Assembly (NCBI GenBank): GCA_964587515.1
Contig: CAZPMO010000147.1
Location: forward strand, 1 to 12,558
Direction of reading: 5' to 3'
DNA from: CAZPMO01 sp964587515
Lineage (GTDB): Bacteria > Pseudomonadota > Alphaproteobacteria > MPNO01
DNA length: 12,558 bases
Both the position numbers and the translations under genes were made by a program. Under the pieces are notes generated by a model. The model was not told where the DNA came from. It saw only the letters and a program-made list of their open reading frames with translations, and searched no databases. This document shows, piece by piece, positions 1 through 10,435 of the stretch. Every line of letters starts with the position of its first letter. Position 1 is the first letter of the stretch.

Positions 1-2385
<2,385 letters not shown>

Positions 2386-2398
2386 GATAATCGTCCTG

Positions 2399-3307
2399 TC
2401 AGGCCGTGGAAGGGCGCAGGCCCAGGATATGGCAGATCGCGAATGCGAGATCGGCGCGGTTCAGCGTGTAGAAGTGGAATTCGTTCACACCGGCGGCCTG
2501 AAGCGCGCGGCACTGTTCGGCGGCGACGGTGGCGGCGACCAGTTTGCGGGTTTCCGGATCGTCGTCGAGCCCGGCGAACAGATCGGCCATCCATGCGGGA
2601 ACGGACGCGCCGCACATGCCGCTGAACTTCACGATCTGGGCGAAGTTGGTCACCGGCAGGATGCCGGGAACGATCGGCACGTCGATCCCGGCGGCGCGCG
2701 CGCGGTCGACAAATTCGAGATAGACATCCACATCGAAGAAATACTGAGTGATCGCGCGGCTCGCGCCGGCATCGACCTTGCGCTTGAGATTGTCGAGATC
2801 GGCGTCGGCGCTGGCCGCCGAGGGATGGGTCTCGGGATAAGCCGCGACGCTGATCTCGAAATCGGCGATCCGTCGAAGCCCGGCAACCAGATCGGCGGCA
2901 TAGGCATAACCGCCCGGATGGGGGGTATAGACGGTCTCGCCCTCCTGCGGATCGCCACGCAGCGCAACGATATGGCGAATGCCCGATTCCCAATAATGCC
3001 GCGCGACCTCGTCGACTTCGTCGCGGGTCGCCGCGACGCAGGTCAGGTGCGCCGCCGCCGCGATGGGCGTTTCGCGCATGATCCGCACCACCGTGTTATG
3101 GGTGCGATCGCGCGTCGAGCCGCCCGCGCCATAGGTCACCGACACGAACCGCGGGGCCAGCGGCTCTAGCCGCTTGACCGCGTTCCAGAGGTCGTTTTCC
3201 ATTTTTTCGCTGCGCGGCGGAAAGAACTCGAACGAAACCTTCAACGCGCCGTCGCCGTCAGGCGCGAAGGGCAGCCTTGCGCCCCTGACCTCGTCACGCT
3301 CACTCAT
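2399..3307 (-). CDS. metF: 5,10-methylenetetrahydrofolate reductase MetF
   Basis: Flavin-dependent reductase converting 5,10-methylene-THF to 5-methyl-THF, the methyl donor used by the neighbouring MetH. The 302-residue protein matches the usual length of bacterial MetF (about 290-310) and is a single TIM-barrel domain. Visible motifs are VSFEFFPPRSEKME (24-37), whose E27 corresponds to the catalytic glutamate; VSVTYGAGGSTRDRT (55-69); HLTCVAATRDE (87-97); ALRGDP (115-120), with the conserved flavin-site Asp119; and TQYFFD (187-192). The start is ATG at 3307. It overlaps the sahR stop in ATGA and begins MSERDEV, with GGAG about 11 bases upstream. A longer open frame to 3373 exists but would run deep into sahR and adds no family-like sequence. 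The overlap indicates translational coupling to the regulator; metH follows after 13 bases. Confidence 0.95.
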   Translation of the reverse strand: MSERDEVRGARLPFAPDGDGALKVSFEFFPPRSEKMENDLWNAVKRLEPLAPRFVSVTYGAGGSTRDRTHNTVVRIMRETPIAAAAHLTCVAATRDEVDEVARHYWESGIRHIVALRGDPQEGETVYTPHPGGYAYAADLVAGLRRIADFEISVAAYPETHPSAASADADLDNLKRKVDAGASRAITQYFFDVDVYLEFVDRARAAGIDVPIVPGILPVTNFAQIVKFSGMCGASVPAWMADLFAGLDDDPETRKLVAATVAAEQCRALQAAGVNEFHFYTLNRADLAFAICHILGLRPSTA

Positions 3308-4293
3308 AGCGCACCGATCTCCTCTCGGTAGTCCAGCGCGATTTCCCTGCCCGGCAATTTGCTCAATTTCCATAGATTGACCGTTAACGGCTCACCGGGC
3401 AGGCGGATCACGGTATCAGGCGCCAGCCCCGCCGCGCCGCACCACTCCTCGACTTCCTCGTCGGAAAAGCCGAGCCGGCGATGGGCATGGTCCTCGCGCA
3501 ACTGATCCAGCCCGTGCGGCGCAAAGTCCACGATCACCACATGTCCCTCGGGCCGCGTCACACGCGCCGCCTCGGCGATGGTACGACCAGGATCGTCGGC
3601 ATAGTGCAGCACCAAATGGACGGTGACCGCGTCAAAGCAACCATCCTCCAGCGGCAACTCATACATGTCGCCGTGCCGCACACGGCAATTCCGCAATCCG
3701 GCGTCGTCGAGATTGGACCGGGCGACGGCGAGCATTTCACGCGAAAGATCTATTCCGATCCCACGCGCCACCGACGCGCCGAACAATTCGAGAATTCTGC
3801 CCGTCCCGGTGCCAATATCGAGAAGATCGCGCACCGACCCGGGCGGCAGCGCATCGAGCAAGGCGGCTTCGACTTCGCCCTCGTCCACATGGAGCGCGCG
3901 AACCTTGTCCCAATTGGCGGCATTCGATCGGAAATAGGACGCCGCGGCGTCCGCGCGCGCGCGCTTTATCGCGTGAAGCACCGCGCGATCGCGTTCGAAC
4001 ATGGGATCGTCGTAATCGGCCATGGCGACGAGTTCGCGGGCCAGCGCACCGCCGATCCCGGCGCGTTCATCGGCGAGGCGATAAAAAGCCCAAATCCCTT
4101 CCTTGAACCGTTCGAGCAAGCCGGCGTCACACATCAATTTCAGGTGCCGCGACACCCTTGGCTGGCTCTGATCGAGAATGCGGGTCAACTCGCTGACCGT
4201 CATCTCGCCCTCGGCGCAAATCAACAGCAACCTCAACCGCGTAGATTCCGCGACGGCACGTAATCCTGAAAGAAGCGCGTCCAACCCGATCAT
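3304..4293 (-). CDS. sahR: ArsR-family regulator fused to a methyltransferase-like domain, probable S-adenosylhomocysteine sensor SahR
   Basis: This 329-residue protein has two parts. Residues 1-90 form an ArsR-type winged helix: LLSGLRAVAESTRLRLL (7-23), then MTVSELTRIL and a recognition helix around QPRVSRHLKLM (44-54), with wing residues ERFKEGIWAFYRL (61-73). There is no obvious ArsR metal-binding cysteine pair. Residues 120-260 form a class I SAM-methyltransferase fold, with motif I DIGTGTGRILEL (159-170), acidic D182 after strand 2 (GIGIDLS), GDMYELPL (208-215) and FDAVTVHLVLHY (220-231). Known SahR proteins have this architecture: they repress SAM-cycle genes (ahcY, metF, metH or metE, metK) and release DNA when SAH binds the methyltransferase-like domain. 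Being first in an operon with metF and metH fits exactly. Regulation by SAH is inferred from family and context. A catalytic methyltransferase role cannot be excluded. The start is ATG at 4293; only a GGGA directly abuts it, so the ribosome site is weak. Confidence 0.85.
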   Translation of the reverse strand: MIGLDALLSGLRAVAESTRLRLLLICAEGEMTVSELTRILDQSQPRVSRHLKLMCDAGLLERFKEGIWAFYRLADERAGIGGALARELVAMADYDDPMFERDRAVLHAIKRARADAAASYFRSNAANWDKVRALHVDEGEVEAALLDALPPGSVRDLLDIGTGTGRILELFGASVARGIGIDLSREMLAVARSNLDDAGLRNCRVRHGDMYELPLEDGCFDAVTVHLVLHYADDPGRTIAEAARVTRPEGHVVIVDFAPHGLDQLREDHAHRRLGFSDEEVEEWCGAAGLAPDTVIRLPGEPLTVNLWKLSKLPGREIALDYREEIGAL

Positions 4294-4300
4294 TCCCGAT

Positions 4301-4313
4301 TTTGATCATCAAA
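4301..4313. promoter_or_regulatory. Candidate operator: palindrome 8 bases upstream of sahR
   Basis: TTTGATCATCAAA is a perfect 6+6 inverted repeat around one central base, 8-20 bases before the sahR ATG. Small winged-helix repressors bind such dyads, and SahR-type regulators commonly control their own operon, so autorepression of sahR-metF-metH is a reasonable inference. A lone half-site TTTGATC recurs at 4468-4474. I cannot verify the SahR consensus for this lineage. Confidence 0.45.
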
Positions 4314-4401
4314 CATAATCCGTGGAGACCTAAATATAAAGAAATTTTTATGTAATTTTCATTAAAGTGGATTGTCGGTCGGATTGGCGCGGAGAACCAG
4401 C

Positions 4402-4429
4402 GAAACTGTGGGAAAATTATCACAGTTTC
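4402..4429. repeat. 9-bp perfect inverted repeat (hairpin or operator dyad)
   Basis: GAAACTGTG (4402-4410) and CACAGTTTC (4421-4429) are perfect reverse complements separated by 10 AT-rich bases. Neither strand has a T-run after the stem, so it is not a standard intrinsic terminator. It lies about 110 bases upstream of sahR and about 260 upstream of mlaA. It could be a regulator-binding dyad or a 5-prime-UTR hairpin of the sahR transcript. Confidence 0.6.
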
Positions 4430-4690
4430 CGGACCATGAATCACTTCCGGGTCCAACCCGCTGGAAATTTGATCGGGCTTGTGATACCCGGATATGGAGG
4501 GCTTTGCCCTTGAACTGAAGTGTGGCTATCGGTGATCTTGGGGGCTGGCGAATCCGATCCGGTTATATGTGTTTTACGCTCGTTTAACGCTTCCGGATGA
4601 AAAAGAGTCGCGAACAAATTGTTGTGCATACCGAGATTCTATATGGCGAACGGTCATGTTGTGGATCATGATTGACCGGACGCTTGATGC

Positions 4691-5587
4691 ATGGTTGAGA
4701 GGCGGAACACCGTCTCTCAATGTAAAAAGGGTTTCACGATCTTGAATTTGTCTCGTAGATTTGGCCGGCGTTGTATCCCGGTCCACTTTGGCAGATTTGC
4801 TGCTCTTGCGTTGACGATTACCAGCTTGGCATTGGCGGGATGCGCGACGGTGCCGCCGAAAGGCGACCCCGATGCCCTGGCGGCCTATAAGGAAGTCAAT
4901 GACCCGTGGGAGGACTTCAATCGCGGCGTATTCGAGGTCAACCTCGCGATAGACAAGGCAGTCCTGAAACCGGTTGCCTACGCGTACAAGGAGGTCGTTC
5001 CGAAGCCCATTAAGAACAATATAATGAATTTCCTCGATAATCTTCGTACGCCAATAATTTTGGCGAACGACCTGATGCAGCTCGAATTTGAACGCGCGGG
5101 TGATACGCTTGTTCGATTCCTGATGAATTCGTCGTTCGGCGTACTGGGTATTAACGATTTTGCCGGAGAGGTGGGTATCCCTCGCCATGATGAAGATTTC
5201 GGCCAGACCTTGGCGGTTTCCGGCGTCGATCCGGGGCCTTATCTGATGCTGCCGCTGTTCGGGCCTTCGAATCCGCGGGACGGCATCGGCCTGCTGGTCG
5301 ATATCCTGATGGATCCGCTGACTTATTTGACCGGCACCACTTTCGGACTGTCGCGCTCGGCCGCCCGCGCGGTGGATACGCGGGCGCGCAGATGGGACAC
5401 CATCAACGATCTCGAGCGCACATCTCTGGATTTCTACGCCGCGGTCCGTAGCCTGCATCGGCAGCGACGGGCCGACGAAATTCGCAATGGTATCCCGTCC
5501 GCGGCGCAGCCCGCGCCGATGATTTCAGGGACCAGCGGCGACAATCCCGCGCCGACCGGCGAAAATAAGGCATCCAAGACGGAGTAG
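4691..5587 (+). CDS. mlaA: MlaA (VacJ) outer-membrane lipoprotein of the lipid-asymmetry pathway
   Basis: MlaA sits in the outer membrane and removes misplaced phospholipids from the outer leaflet, passing them to periplasmic MlaC. The family signature is clear: NDPWEDFNRGVFEVNLAIDK at about 70-89, FLDNLRTPIILANDLMQ, then VGIPRHDEDFGQTLAVSGVD, GPYLMLPLFGPSNPRDGIG and DPLTYL. The signal peptide has arginines, a hydrophobic stretch AALALTITSLALAG and the lipobox LAGC with acylated Cys51. The C-terminal tail after about residue 255 is low-complexity, rich in Ala, Pro and Asn. Start choice: ATG 4691 is used here but has no evident ribosome site and places a stable hairpin (4695-4720) inside the first codons. 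TTG 4742, with AAGGG about 10 bases upstream, would give a more typical signal peptide with Cys34. The middle of the gene uses AT-rich codons, including ATA, more than its neighbours. mlaC follows after 3 bases. Confidence 0.92.
   Translation: MVERRNTVSQCKKGFTILNLSRRFGRRCIPVHFGRFAALALTITSLALAGCATVPPKGDPDALAAYKEVNDPWEDFNRGVFEVNLAIDKAVLKPVAYAYKEVVPKPIKNNIMNFLDNLRTPIILANDLMQLEFERAGDTLVRFLMNSSFGVLGINDFAGEVGIPRHDEDFGQTLAVSGVDPGPYLMLPLFGPSNPRDGIGLLVDILMDPLTYLTGTTFGLSRSAARAVDTRARRWDTINDLERTSLDFYAAVRSLHRQRRADEIRNGIPSAAQPAPMISGTSGDNPAPTGENKASKTE
4695..4720 (+). promoter_or_regulatory. Strong hairpin at the 5-prime end of mlaA
   Basis: TTGAGAGGCGG (4695-4705) pairs with CCGTCTCTCAA (4710-4720) over 11 positions, one of them a G-U wobble, around the tetraloop AACA. 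It lies just before an AAAAAGGG stretch (4724-4731) that could serve as ribosome site for the TTG at 4742. It could be an mRNA-stability or translation-control hairpin in the mlaA leader. If ATG 4691 is the real start, it is coding. Confidence 0.5.
5581..5584 (+). promoter_or_regulatory. mlaC ribosome-binding site embedded in the mlaA end
   Basis: GGAG lies directly before the mlaA stop TAG and 6 bases before the mlaC ATG at 5591. The site is inside the last mlaA codons, which points to coupled translation of the two genes. Confidence 0.7.
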
Positions 5588-5590
5588 GCT

Positions 5591-6196
5591 ATGATCAGGC
5601 GGCGCGCTTTCCTGATTCTGAGTGCCACCCTGCTGACCGCGATGGCGCTATCCGGTCCGGTTCGGGCGGGGGACGCGGAAGAATTCATCCGAAACACCGG
5701 CGAACGGGCCTTTGAATCGCTCGGCACCAACATCGACGACGGCGAGCGGGCCAAGCGTTTCCGCAAGCTTCTCACCGATACGTTTGACCTGCGGACCATC
5801 GGCCGGTTCGTGCTCGGCCGATATTGGCGGCGGGCGTCGACCGATCAACGCGGCGAATATATCAAGCTGTTCGAGGAGTTCATCGTTCAGGCCTATTCGC
5901 ATCGCTTCAAGGACCTTTCGGGCAAGGAATTCCGGGTCGGCAAGATGCGCGACCTCAACGCCCGCGACAAGCTCGTCCTGTCGGAGATACTTCTCGCGCC
6001 GGGCAAGCCGCCGATCCGCGTGAATTGGCGGGTTCGCGGGCCATACAGCGGCTATCGGGTGGTCGATGTGACCGTCGAGGGCGTCAGCATGAGCGTCACC
6101 CAACGCGACGAATTCGCCGCCGTGATCCGCCGCAACGGCGGCAAGGTCGAGGGGCTGCTGACGGCGCTCCGCCAAAAGACCGGAAAAGGCAAATAA
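5591..6196 (+). CDS. mlaC: MlaC periplasmic phospholipid-binding protein (Ttg2D family)
   Basis: MlaC shuttles phospholipids across the periplasm between the MlaA complex in the outer membrane and the MlaFEDB ABC transporter in the inner membrane. The 201-residue length is typical. An N-terminal Sec signal peptide is visible: MIRRR, a hydrophobic core of about 15 residues, and a probable cleavage after VRA (residue 26). Family landmarks are the DTFDLRTIGRFVLGRYWRRA segment, the FEEFIVQAYSHRF helix, and VNWRVRGPYSGYRVVDVTVEGVSM in the sheet that forms the lipid pocket. The start is ATG 5591 with GGAG 6 bases upstream. No mlaFED genes are in the window, so they are elsewhere, as is common when mlaA and mlaC are paired. 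The gene ends 9 bases from the convergent ettA stop, with no hairpin terminator between. Confidence 0.93.
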   Translation: MIRRRAFLILSATLLTAMALSGPVRAGDAEEFIRNTGERAFESLGTNIDDGERAKRFRKLLTDTFDLRTIGRFVLGRYWRRASTDQRGEYIKLFEEFIVQAYSHRFKDLSGKEFRVGKMRDLNARDKLVLSEILLAPGKPPIRVNWRVRGPYSGYRVVDVTVEGVSMSVTQRDEFAAVIRRNGGKVEGLLTALRQKTGKGK

Positions 6197-6205
6197 TCCC
6201 GGCGA

Positions 6206-7888
<1,683 letters not shown>

Positions 7889-7948
7889 GTGTCGGTATCC
7901 GTTAGCGCGCCGGGCGCGGGGCCGGGAAACTACACGCCTATGGGCGTC

Positions 7949-7964
7949 CCCCGCAAGGGCGGGG
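7949..7964 (-). terminator. GC hairpin after the MDR gene, possible weak terminator
   Basis: CCCCGC (7949-7954) pairs with GCGGGG (7959-7964) around a 4-base loop, 10 bases past the stop of the minus-strand MDR gene. A second small hairpin, ACGCC-TATG-GGCGT (7934-7947), follows in the transcript. There is no T-run, so termination would be weak or Rho-assisted and ettA could still be read through. Confidence 0.35.
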
Positions 7965-7973
7965 CGGTCGCGT

Positions 7974-8966
7974 TCAGCCGTCGGTCACCTCGACGACGAC
8001 GTTGCCGACCGCGGCGCCGGATTCGACCACCTCGTGGGCCTTGGCGAGCTGGTCGAGCGGGAAGCTTGAGGCGATATGGGGTTGCGCCCGGCGGGTCTTC
8101 AGCCAGTCGGTGATATCCCGGATGCCCGCTTCGAACGCCTCGTCGGGCATCTCATAGACGAACACGTTGCGAACCAGTACGTTCTTGCGCATCAGCGCGT
8201 ACATGGGAAAGACCGGTTCCGGCGCGCGCATGGATGCGTAAGGCGCGATGGCGCCGTTCTGTTTGATCACCGCCTTGGAAACCTCGAGATTGGCGCCGAA
8301 ATCCACCTCGGCGATGCGGTCGACGCCCTCGCCGCCGGTGAGTTCCATCACGCGCTCGACCACGTTCTCGGTCTTGTAATCGATGGTCGCCTCGGCCCCC
8401 GCCGCCAGCGCGTCCTGCGCCTTCGCGGCCGAACTTACGGTCGCGATCACGCGCGCCTCGCCCCAGGACGCGAGCTGGATCGCGTAGTTGCCGACACCGC
8501 CGGCGCCGCCGGTCACCAGCACGGTCTTGCCCGCGACCGGCCCATCGGCCAGCAACGCGCGGTGCGCCGTCAGGGCGGGTATTCCCAGGCACGCCCCGAT
8601 CTTCATCCCGGCTTCGCTGGGCAGCAGCACCGCCTGGGCCTCGGGCAGCGTGATATATTCCGCCGCCGTCCCGAAGGCGCGCTTCCACTGGGCGTTATAG
8701 GTCCAGACCCGCTCGCCGACGCGGCTGTCGGCGACGTCGGCGCCGACCATGTCGATGATGCCCGAGCCGTCCGAGTGCGGTATCACGCGCGGAAATTCGA
8801 TCTTCTGGCCGCCCCAGCCTTCGCGCCGCTTCACGTCCGACGGGTTGATGCCGGAACAATGGACACGGATACGCACCTCGCCGGCGCCGGGTTGGGGATC
8901 GGCCATCTCACCGATCTCGATGACCTCCTTCGCGGGACCATTGCGTTCGTACCAGCCTGCGCGCAT
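7974..8966 (-). CDS. Zinc-independent MDR oxidoreductase, NADPH:quinone reductase-like
   Basis: 330-residue medium-chain dehydrogenase/reductase of the quinone oxidoreductase (zeta-crystallin) branch. The N-terminal GroES-like domain holds RVHCSGINPSDVKRREG (34-50) and VIPHSDGSGIIDMVG (61-75). The cofactor domain holds VLVTGGAGGVGNYAIQLA (149-166), the AGGVG nucleotide-binding loop typical of NADPH-using members. The catalytic Cys-His-Glu zinc set and the four-cysteine structural-zinc lobe are both absent, as expected for this branch. Reduction of a quinone or of an alpha,beta-unsaturated carbonyl is the family activity; the substrate is unknown. The start is ATG 8966, with GGAG 7 bases upstream. 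It lies 22 bases after the zinc alcohol dehydrogenase stop, so the two are probably co-transcribed, and it may act on the product of that enzyme. Confidence 0.88.
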   Translation of the reverse strand: MRAGWYERNGPAKEVIEIGEMADPQPGAGEVRIRVHCSGINPSDVKRREGWGGQKIEFPRVIPHSDGSGIIDMVGADVADSRVGERVWTYNAQWKRAFGTAAEYITLPEAQAVLLPSEAGMKIGACLGIPALTAHRALLADGPVAGKTVLVTGGAGGVGNYAIQLASWGEARVIATVSSAAKAQDALAAGAEATIDYKTENVVERVMELTGGEGVDRIAEVDFGANLEVSKAVIKQNGAIAPYASMRAPEPVFPMYALMRKNVLVRNVFVYEMPDEAFEAGIRDITDWLKTRRAQPHIASSFPLDQLAKAHEVVESGAAVGNVVVEVTDG

Positions 8967-8988
8967 GAATTTTCTCCGCTTGTGAAGC

Positions 8989-10098
8989 TCAGCTCATGGC
9001 CGAGATGTTGACGTGCACCGCCTCCGGACCGTCCTCGATCTCGCGGCCGAGGACGCGCACCGCCGTTTCCGCCTCTCCGACCCCATAGGTGTGGGTGCAC
9101 AGCATTTGCAGCTCGCGCCAATTGCGGCGGATGATGTCGATCGCGGTTTCGTCGGAGGTCCAGCTCGAGGACAGCACGCCGATCATGGAGATTTCGCGCA
9201 CCACCAGCTTGTCGGTGATCAGCCCGTCGATCGGCTTGTAGTTCTTCAGTCCGGCCAGCACGATGGTGCCGCCGTCGCGCACCATCTCGACCGCCTGTAC
9301 GATGGGTTCGGTCGAGCCCGCGGCGACGTCGAGTACGATATCGGCCTGCTCGCCGCCGGTGAGATCGAGCACCCGCGCCACCGGGTCTTCGTCCTCGACC
9401 ACGATGGTCGCGTCCGCGCCCAATTCGCGCGCCAACGCGAGGCGGTGCGTATCGGCGCGCGTGCCGGTCACGATGATCAGGCCGGCGCCGGCGGCGCGCG
9501 CCGCCACCACCGCCAGCAACCCGCGCTGGCCCGGACCTTCGATCACGATCTTGTCGCCGACCCCGGTGCCGGGGCGTTCCAGCGCCCAGCGCACCGCGTT
9601 CGACAGGGGGTTGGACAGGCTCATCACATCAGCGGGCACGTCGGCCGGCGCGCGATGCAGCGTGGCGCGGGGATGCAGATACATGTGGGTGGCGTAGCCG
9701 CCCCACAGATGCGGAGCGACCTCGGTGGAGAGGCGCAACCCATAGCCCAGCCCCCCCTTGCACAGCACGGCGCGGCCGATCTGGCATTGAAAACACTGGC
9801 CGCAGGGGATGGAGGACTCGACGGTCACCCGGTCGCCCTCCTTCACGTTCCACAGTTTCGCGGCGTCCCGCCCGACGCGCTCGACAAACCCCAATATCTC
9901 ATGGCCCGGAATCACCGGGCGCACATCCCAGCGCGTGCCCTCCAGATGGCCGGCAAACTGTTCGTAATCGGTGCCGCACAGCCCGGCCGCCTCGACCCGA
10001 AGCAGCCCGTCCTCGGAGCCGATTTCGGGAATATCGAAATCGCGATATTCGAATTTACGCGGCTCGGTGAGCACCGCCGCATGCGCCTGTTCGGCCAT
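8989..10098 (-). CDS. Zinc-dependent alcohol dehydrogenase (MDR superfamily)
   Basis: 369-residue zinc MDR enzyme, likely an NAD(P)-linked alcohol or polyol dehydrogenase. Catalytic zinc residues are visible: C41 in GLCGTDYEQF, with T43 as a likely proton-relay residue, and H66-E67 in PGHEILGFVERVG. The structural-zinc lobe has C99, C102, C105 and C113 in the CGQCFQCQIGRAVLC pattern. The cofactor loop is EGPGQRGLLAVVAARAAGA (187-205), with GPGQRG in place of the commoner GxGxxG. The end VHVNISAMS is unremarkable. The start is ATG 10098 with GGGGGAG ending 7 bases before it; the frame stays open upstream to 10221 but that stretch is not family-like. It is the first gene of a minus-strand pair with the MDR reductase and is divergent from the SDR-DUF1989-cupin unit. 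The substrate cannot be read from sequence. Confidence 0.92.
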   Translation of the reverse strand: MAEQAHAAVLTEPRKFEYRDFDIPEIGSEDGLLRVEAAGLCGTDYEQFAGHLEGTRWDVRPVIPGHEILGFVERVGRDAAKLWNVKEGDRVTVESSIPCGQCFQCQIGRAVLCKGGLGYGLRLSTEVAPHLWGGYATHMYLHPRATLHRAPADVPADVMSLSNPLSNAVRWALERPGTGVGDKIVIEGPGQRGLLAVVAARAAGAGLIIVTGTRADTHRLALARELGADATIVVEDEDPVARVLDLTGGEQADIVLDVAAGSTEPIVQAVEMVRDGGTIVLAGLKNYKPIDGLITDKLVVREISMIGVLSSSWTSDETAIDIIRRNWRELQMLCTHTYGVGEAETAVRVLGREIEDGPEAVHVNISAMS

Positions 10099-10226
10099 GG
10101 CCCGTCTCCCCCGTGAGTCATCGAAGGGTACAGTCTCGCGGTGCGCGATGTAAACCGGACGGGCGCACGCTTCGAACCCTCTCCCCTCGCGGGACTCTGG
10201 CAAAACCCCCGATGCGATCACAAACG

Positions 10227-10338
10227 TAATGTAGGGGCGGGTTTCAAACCCGCCCGAAGCCGAACGATCGAGCCAAGTTTCGACACCCTCGCGCGATGCC
10301 GCCGCCAGCGGGCGGGTTTGAAACCCGCCCCTACATTA
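10227..10338. repeat. Pair of 30-bp perfect inverted repeats, each arm internally palindromic (REP/BIME- or MITE-like)
   Basis: The left arm (10227-10256) starts TAATGTAGGGGC. The right arm (10309-10338) ends GCCCCTACATTA and is its exact reverse complement over 30 bases, with 52 bases between. Within each arm, GGGCGGGTTT, one base, then AAACCCGCCC forms a 10-bp dyad of its own (10235-10255 and 10310-10330). This is the build of bacterial REP/BIME elements, and GTAGGGGC...GCCC palindromes recur in many bacterial genomes as I recall. No transposase lies inside; a remote RAYT-type enzyme would be expected. It could form a cruciform or long RNA hairpin between the two divergent promoters and may insulate or terminate transcription. 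Confidence 0.85.
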
Positions 10339-10422
10339 AATCGCCGGTTCGCGGGAGCGCTCGCCTGTCGACGAAGAGTGAATGATGGGATAGCGTTAGG
10401 CCCAACAACACAAAATCAATCC

Positions 10423-10429
10423 AGGGAGG
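10423..10429 (+). promoter_or_regulatory. Strong ribosome-binding site deciding the TTG start of the SDR gene
   Basis: AGGGAGG stands 6 bases before TTG 10436. No ATG or GTG lies near it in that frame, so this near-consensus site is the reason for choosing a TTG start. Confidence 0.8.
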
Positions 10430-10435
10430 CGGGCC

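Larger units (their letters stand above)
4294..4690. other. Divergent AT-rich intergenic region between sahR and mlaA
   Basis: About 400 bases with no convincing gene; open frames across it are short and resemble no family. Composition is clearly more AT-rich than the flanking coding DNA, notably 4320-4375. It must hold the promoters for sahR (minus) and probably mlaA (plus). A weak plus-strand pair TTGTTG (4619-4624) and TATATG (4640-4645) has only a 15-base spacer. On the minus strand a TATATT lies within 4330-4340, with no good -35 match. Dyads are the sahR-proximal palindrome, a 9-bp hairpin at 4402-4429, a 5-bp pair GGACC/GGTCC (4431-4454), AGGGC-TTT-GCCCT (4498-4510) and ATCATGAT (4665-4672). 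I recognise no known riboswitch, but cannot fold the RNA here. Confidence 0.6.
10099..10435. other. Divergent promoter region between the dehydrogenase pair and the SDR operon
   Basis: 337 bases without a credible gene. Both divergent units must start here. The central third is occupied by the 30-bp inverted repeat at 10227-10338. GAGCGCTC near 10355-10362 is an 8-base palindrome. The 60 bases before the SDR ribosome site (10375-10420) are more AT-rich and are the likeliest place for its promoter, but no clear -35/-10 pair stands out. Confidence 0.5.

Noticed and set aside
4294..4690. A SAM or SAH riboswitch ahead of sahR-metF-metH
   Set aside because: I could not recognise any conserved riboswitch core by eye, and the protein sensor already explains regulation. 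A covariance-model search of this interval would settle it.
8076..10116. Long plus-strand open frames antisense to both MDR genes
   Set aside because: Shadow frames of two well-supported dehydrogenases; no motif or ribosome site of their own.
10227..10338. Reading the two similar palindromes as a small CRISPR array
   Set aside because: The two copies are in inverted, not direct, orientation with a single 52-base spacer and no cas gene.
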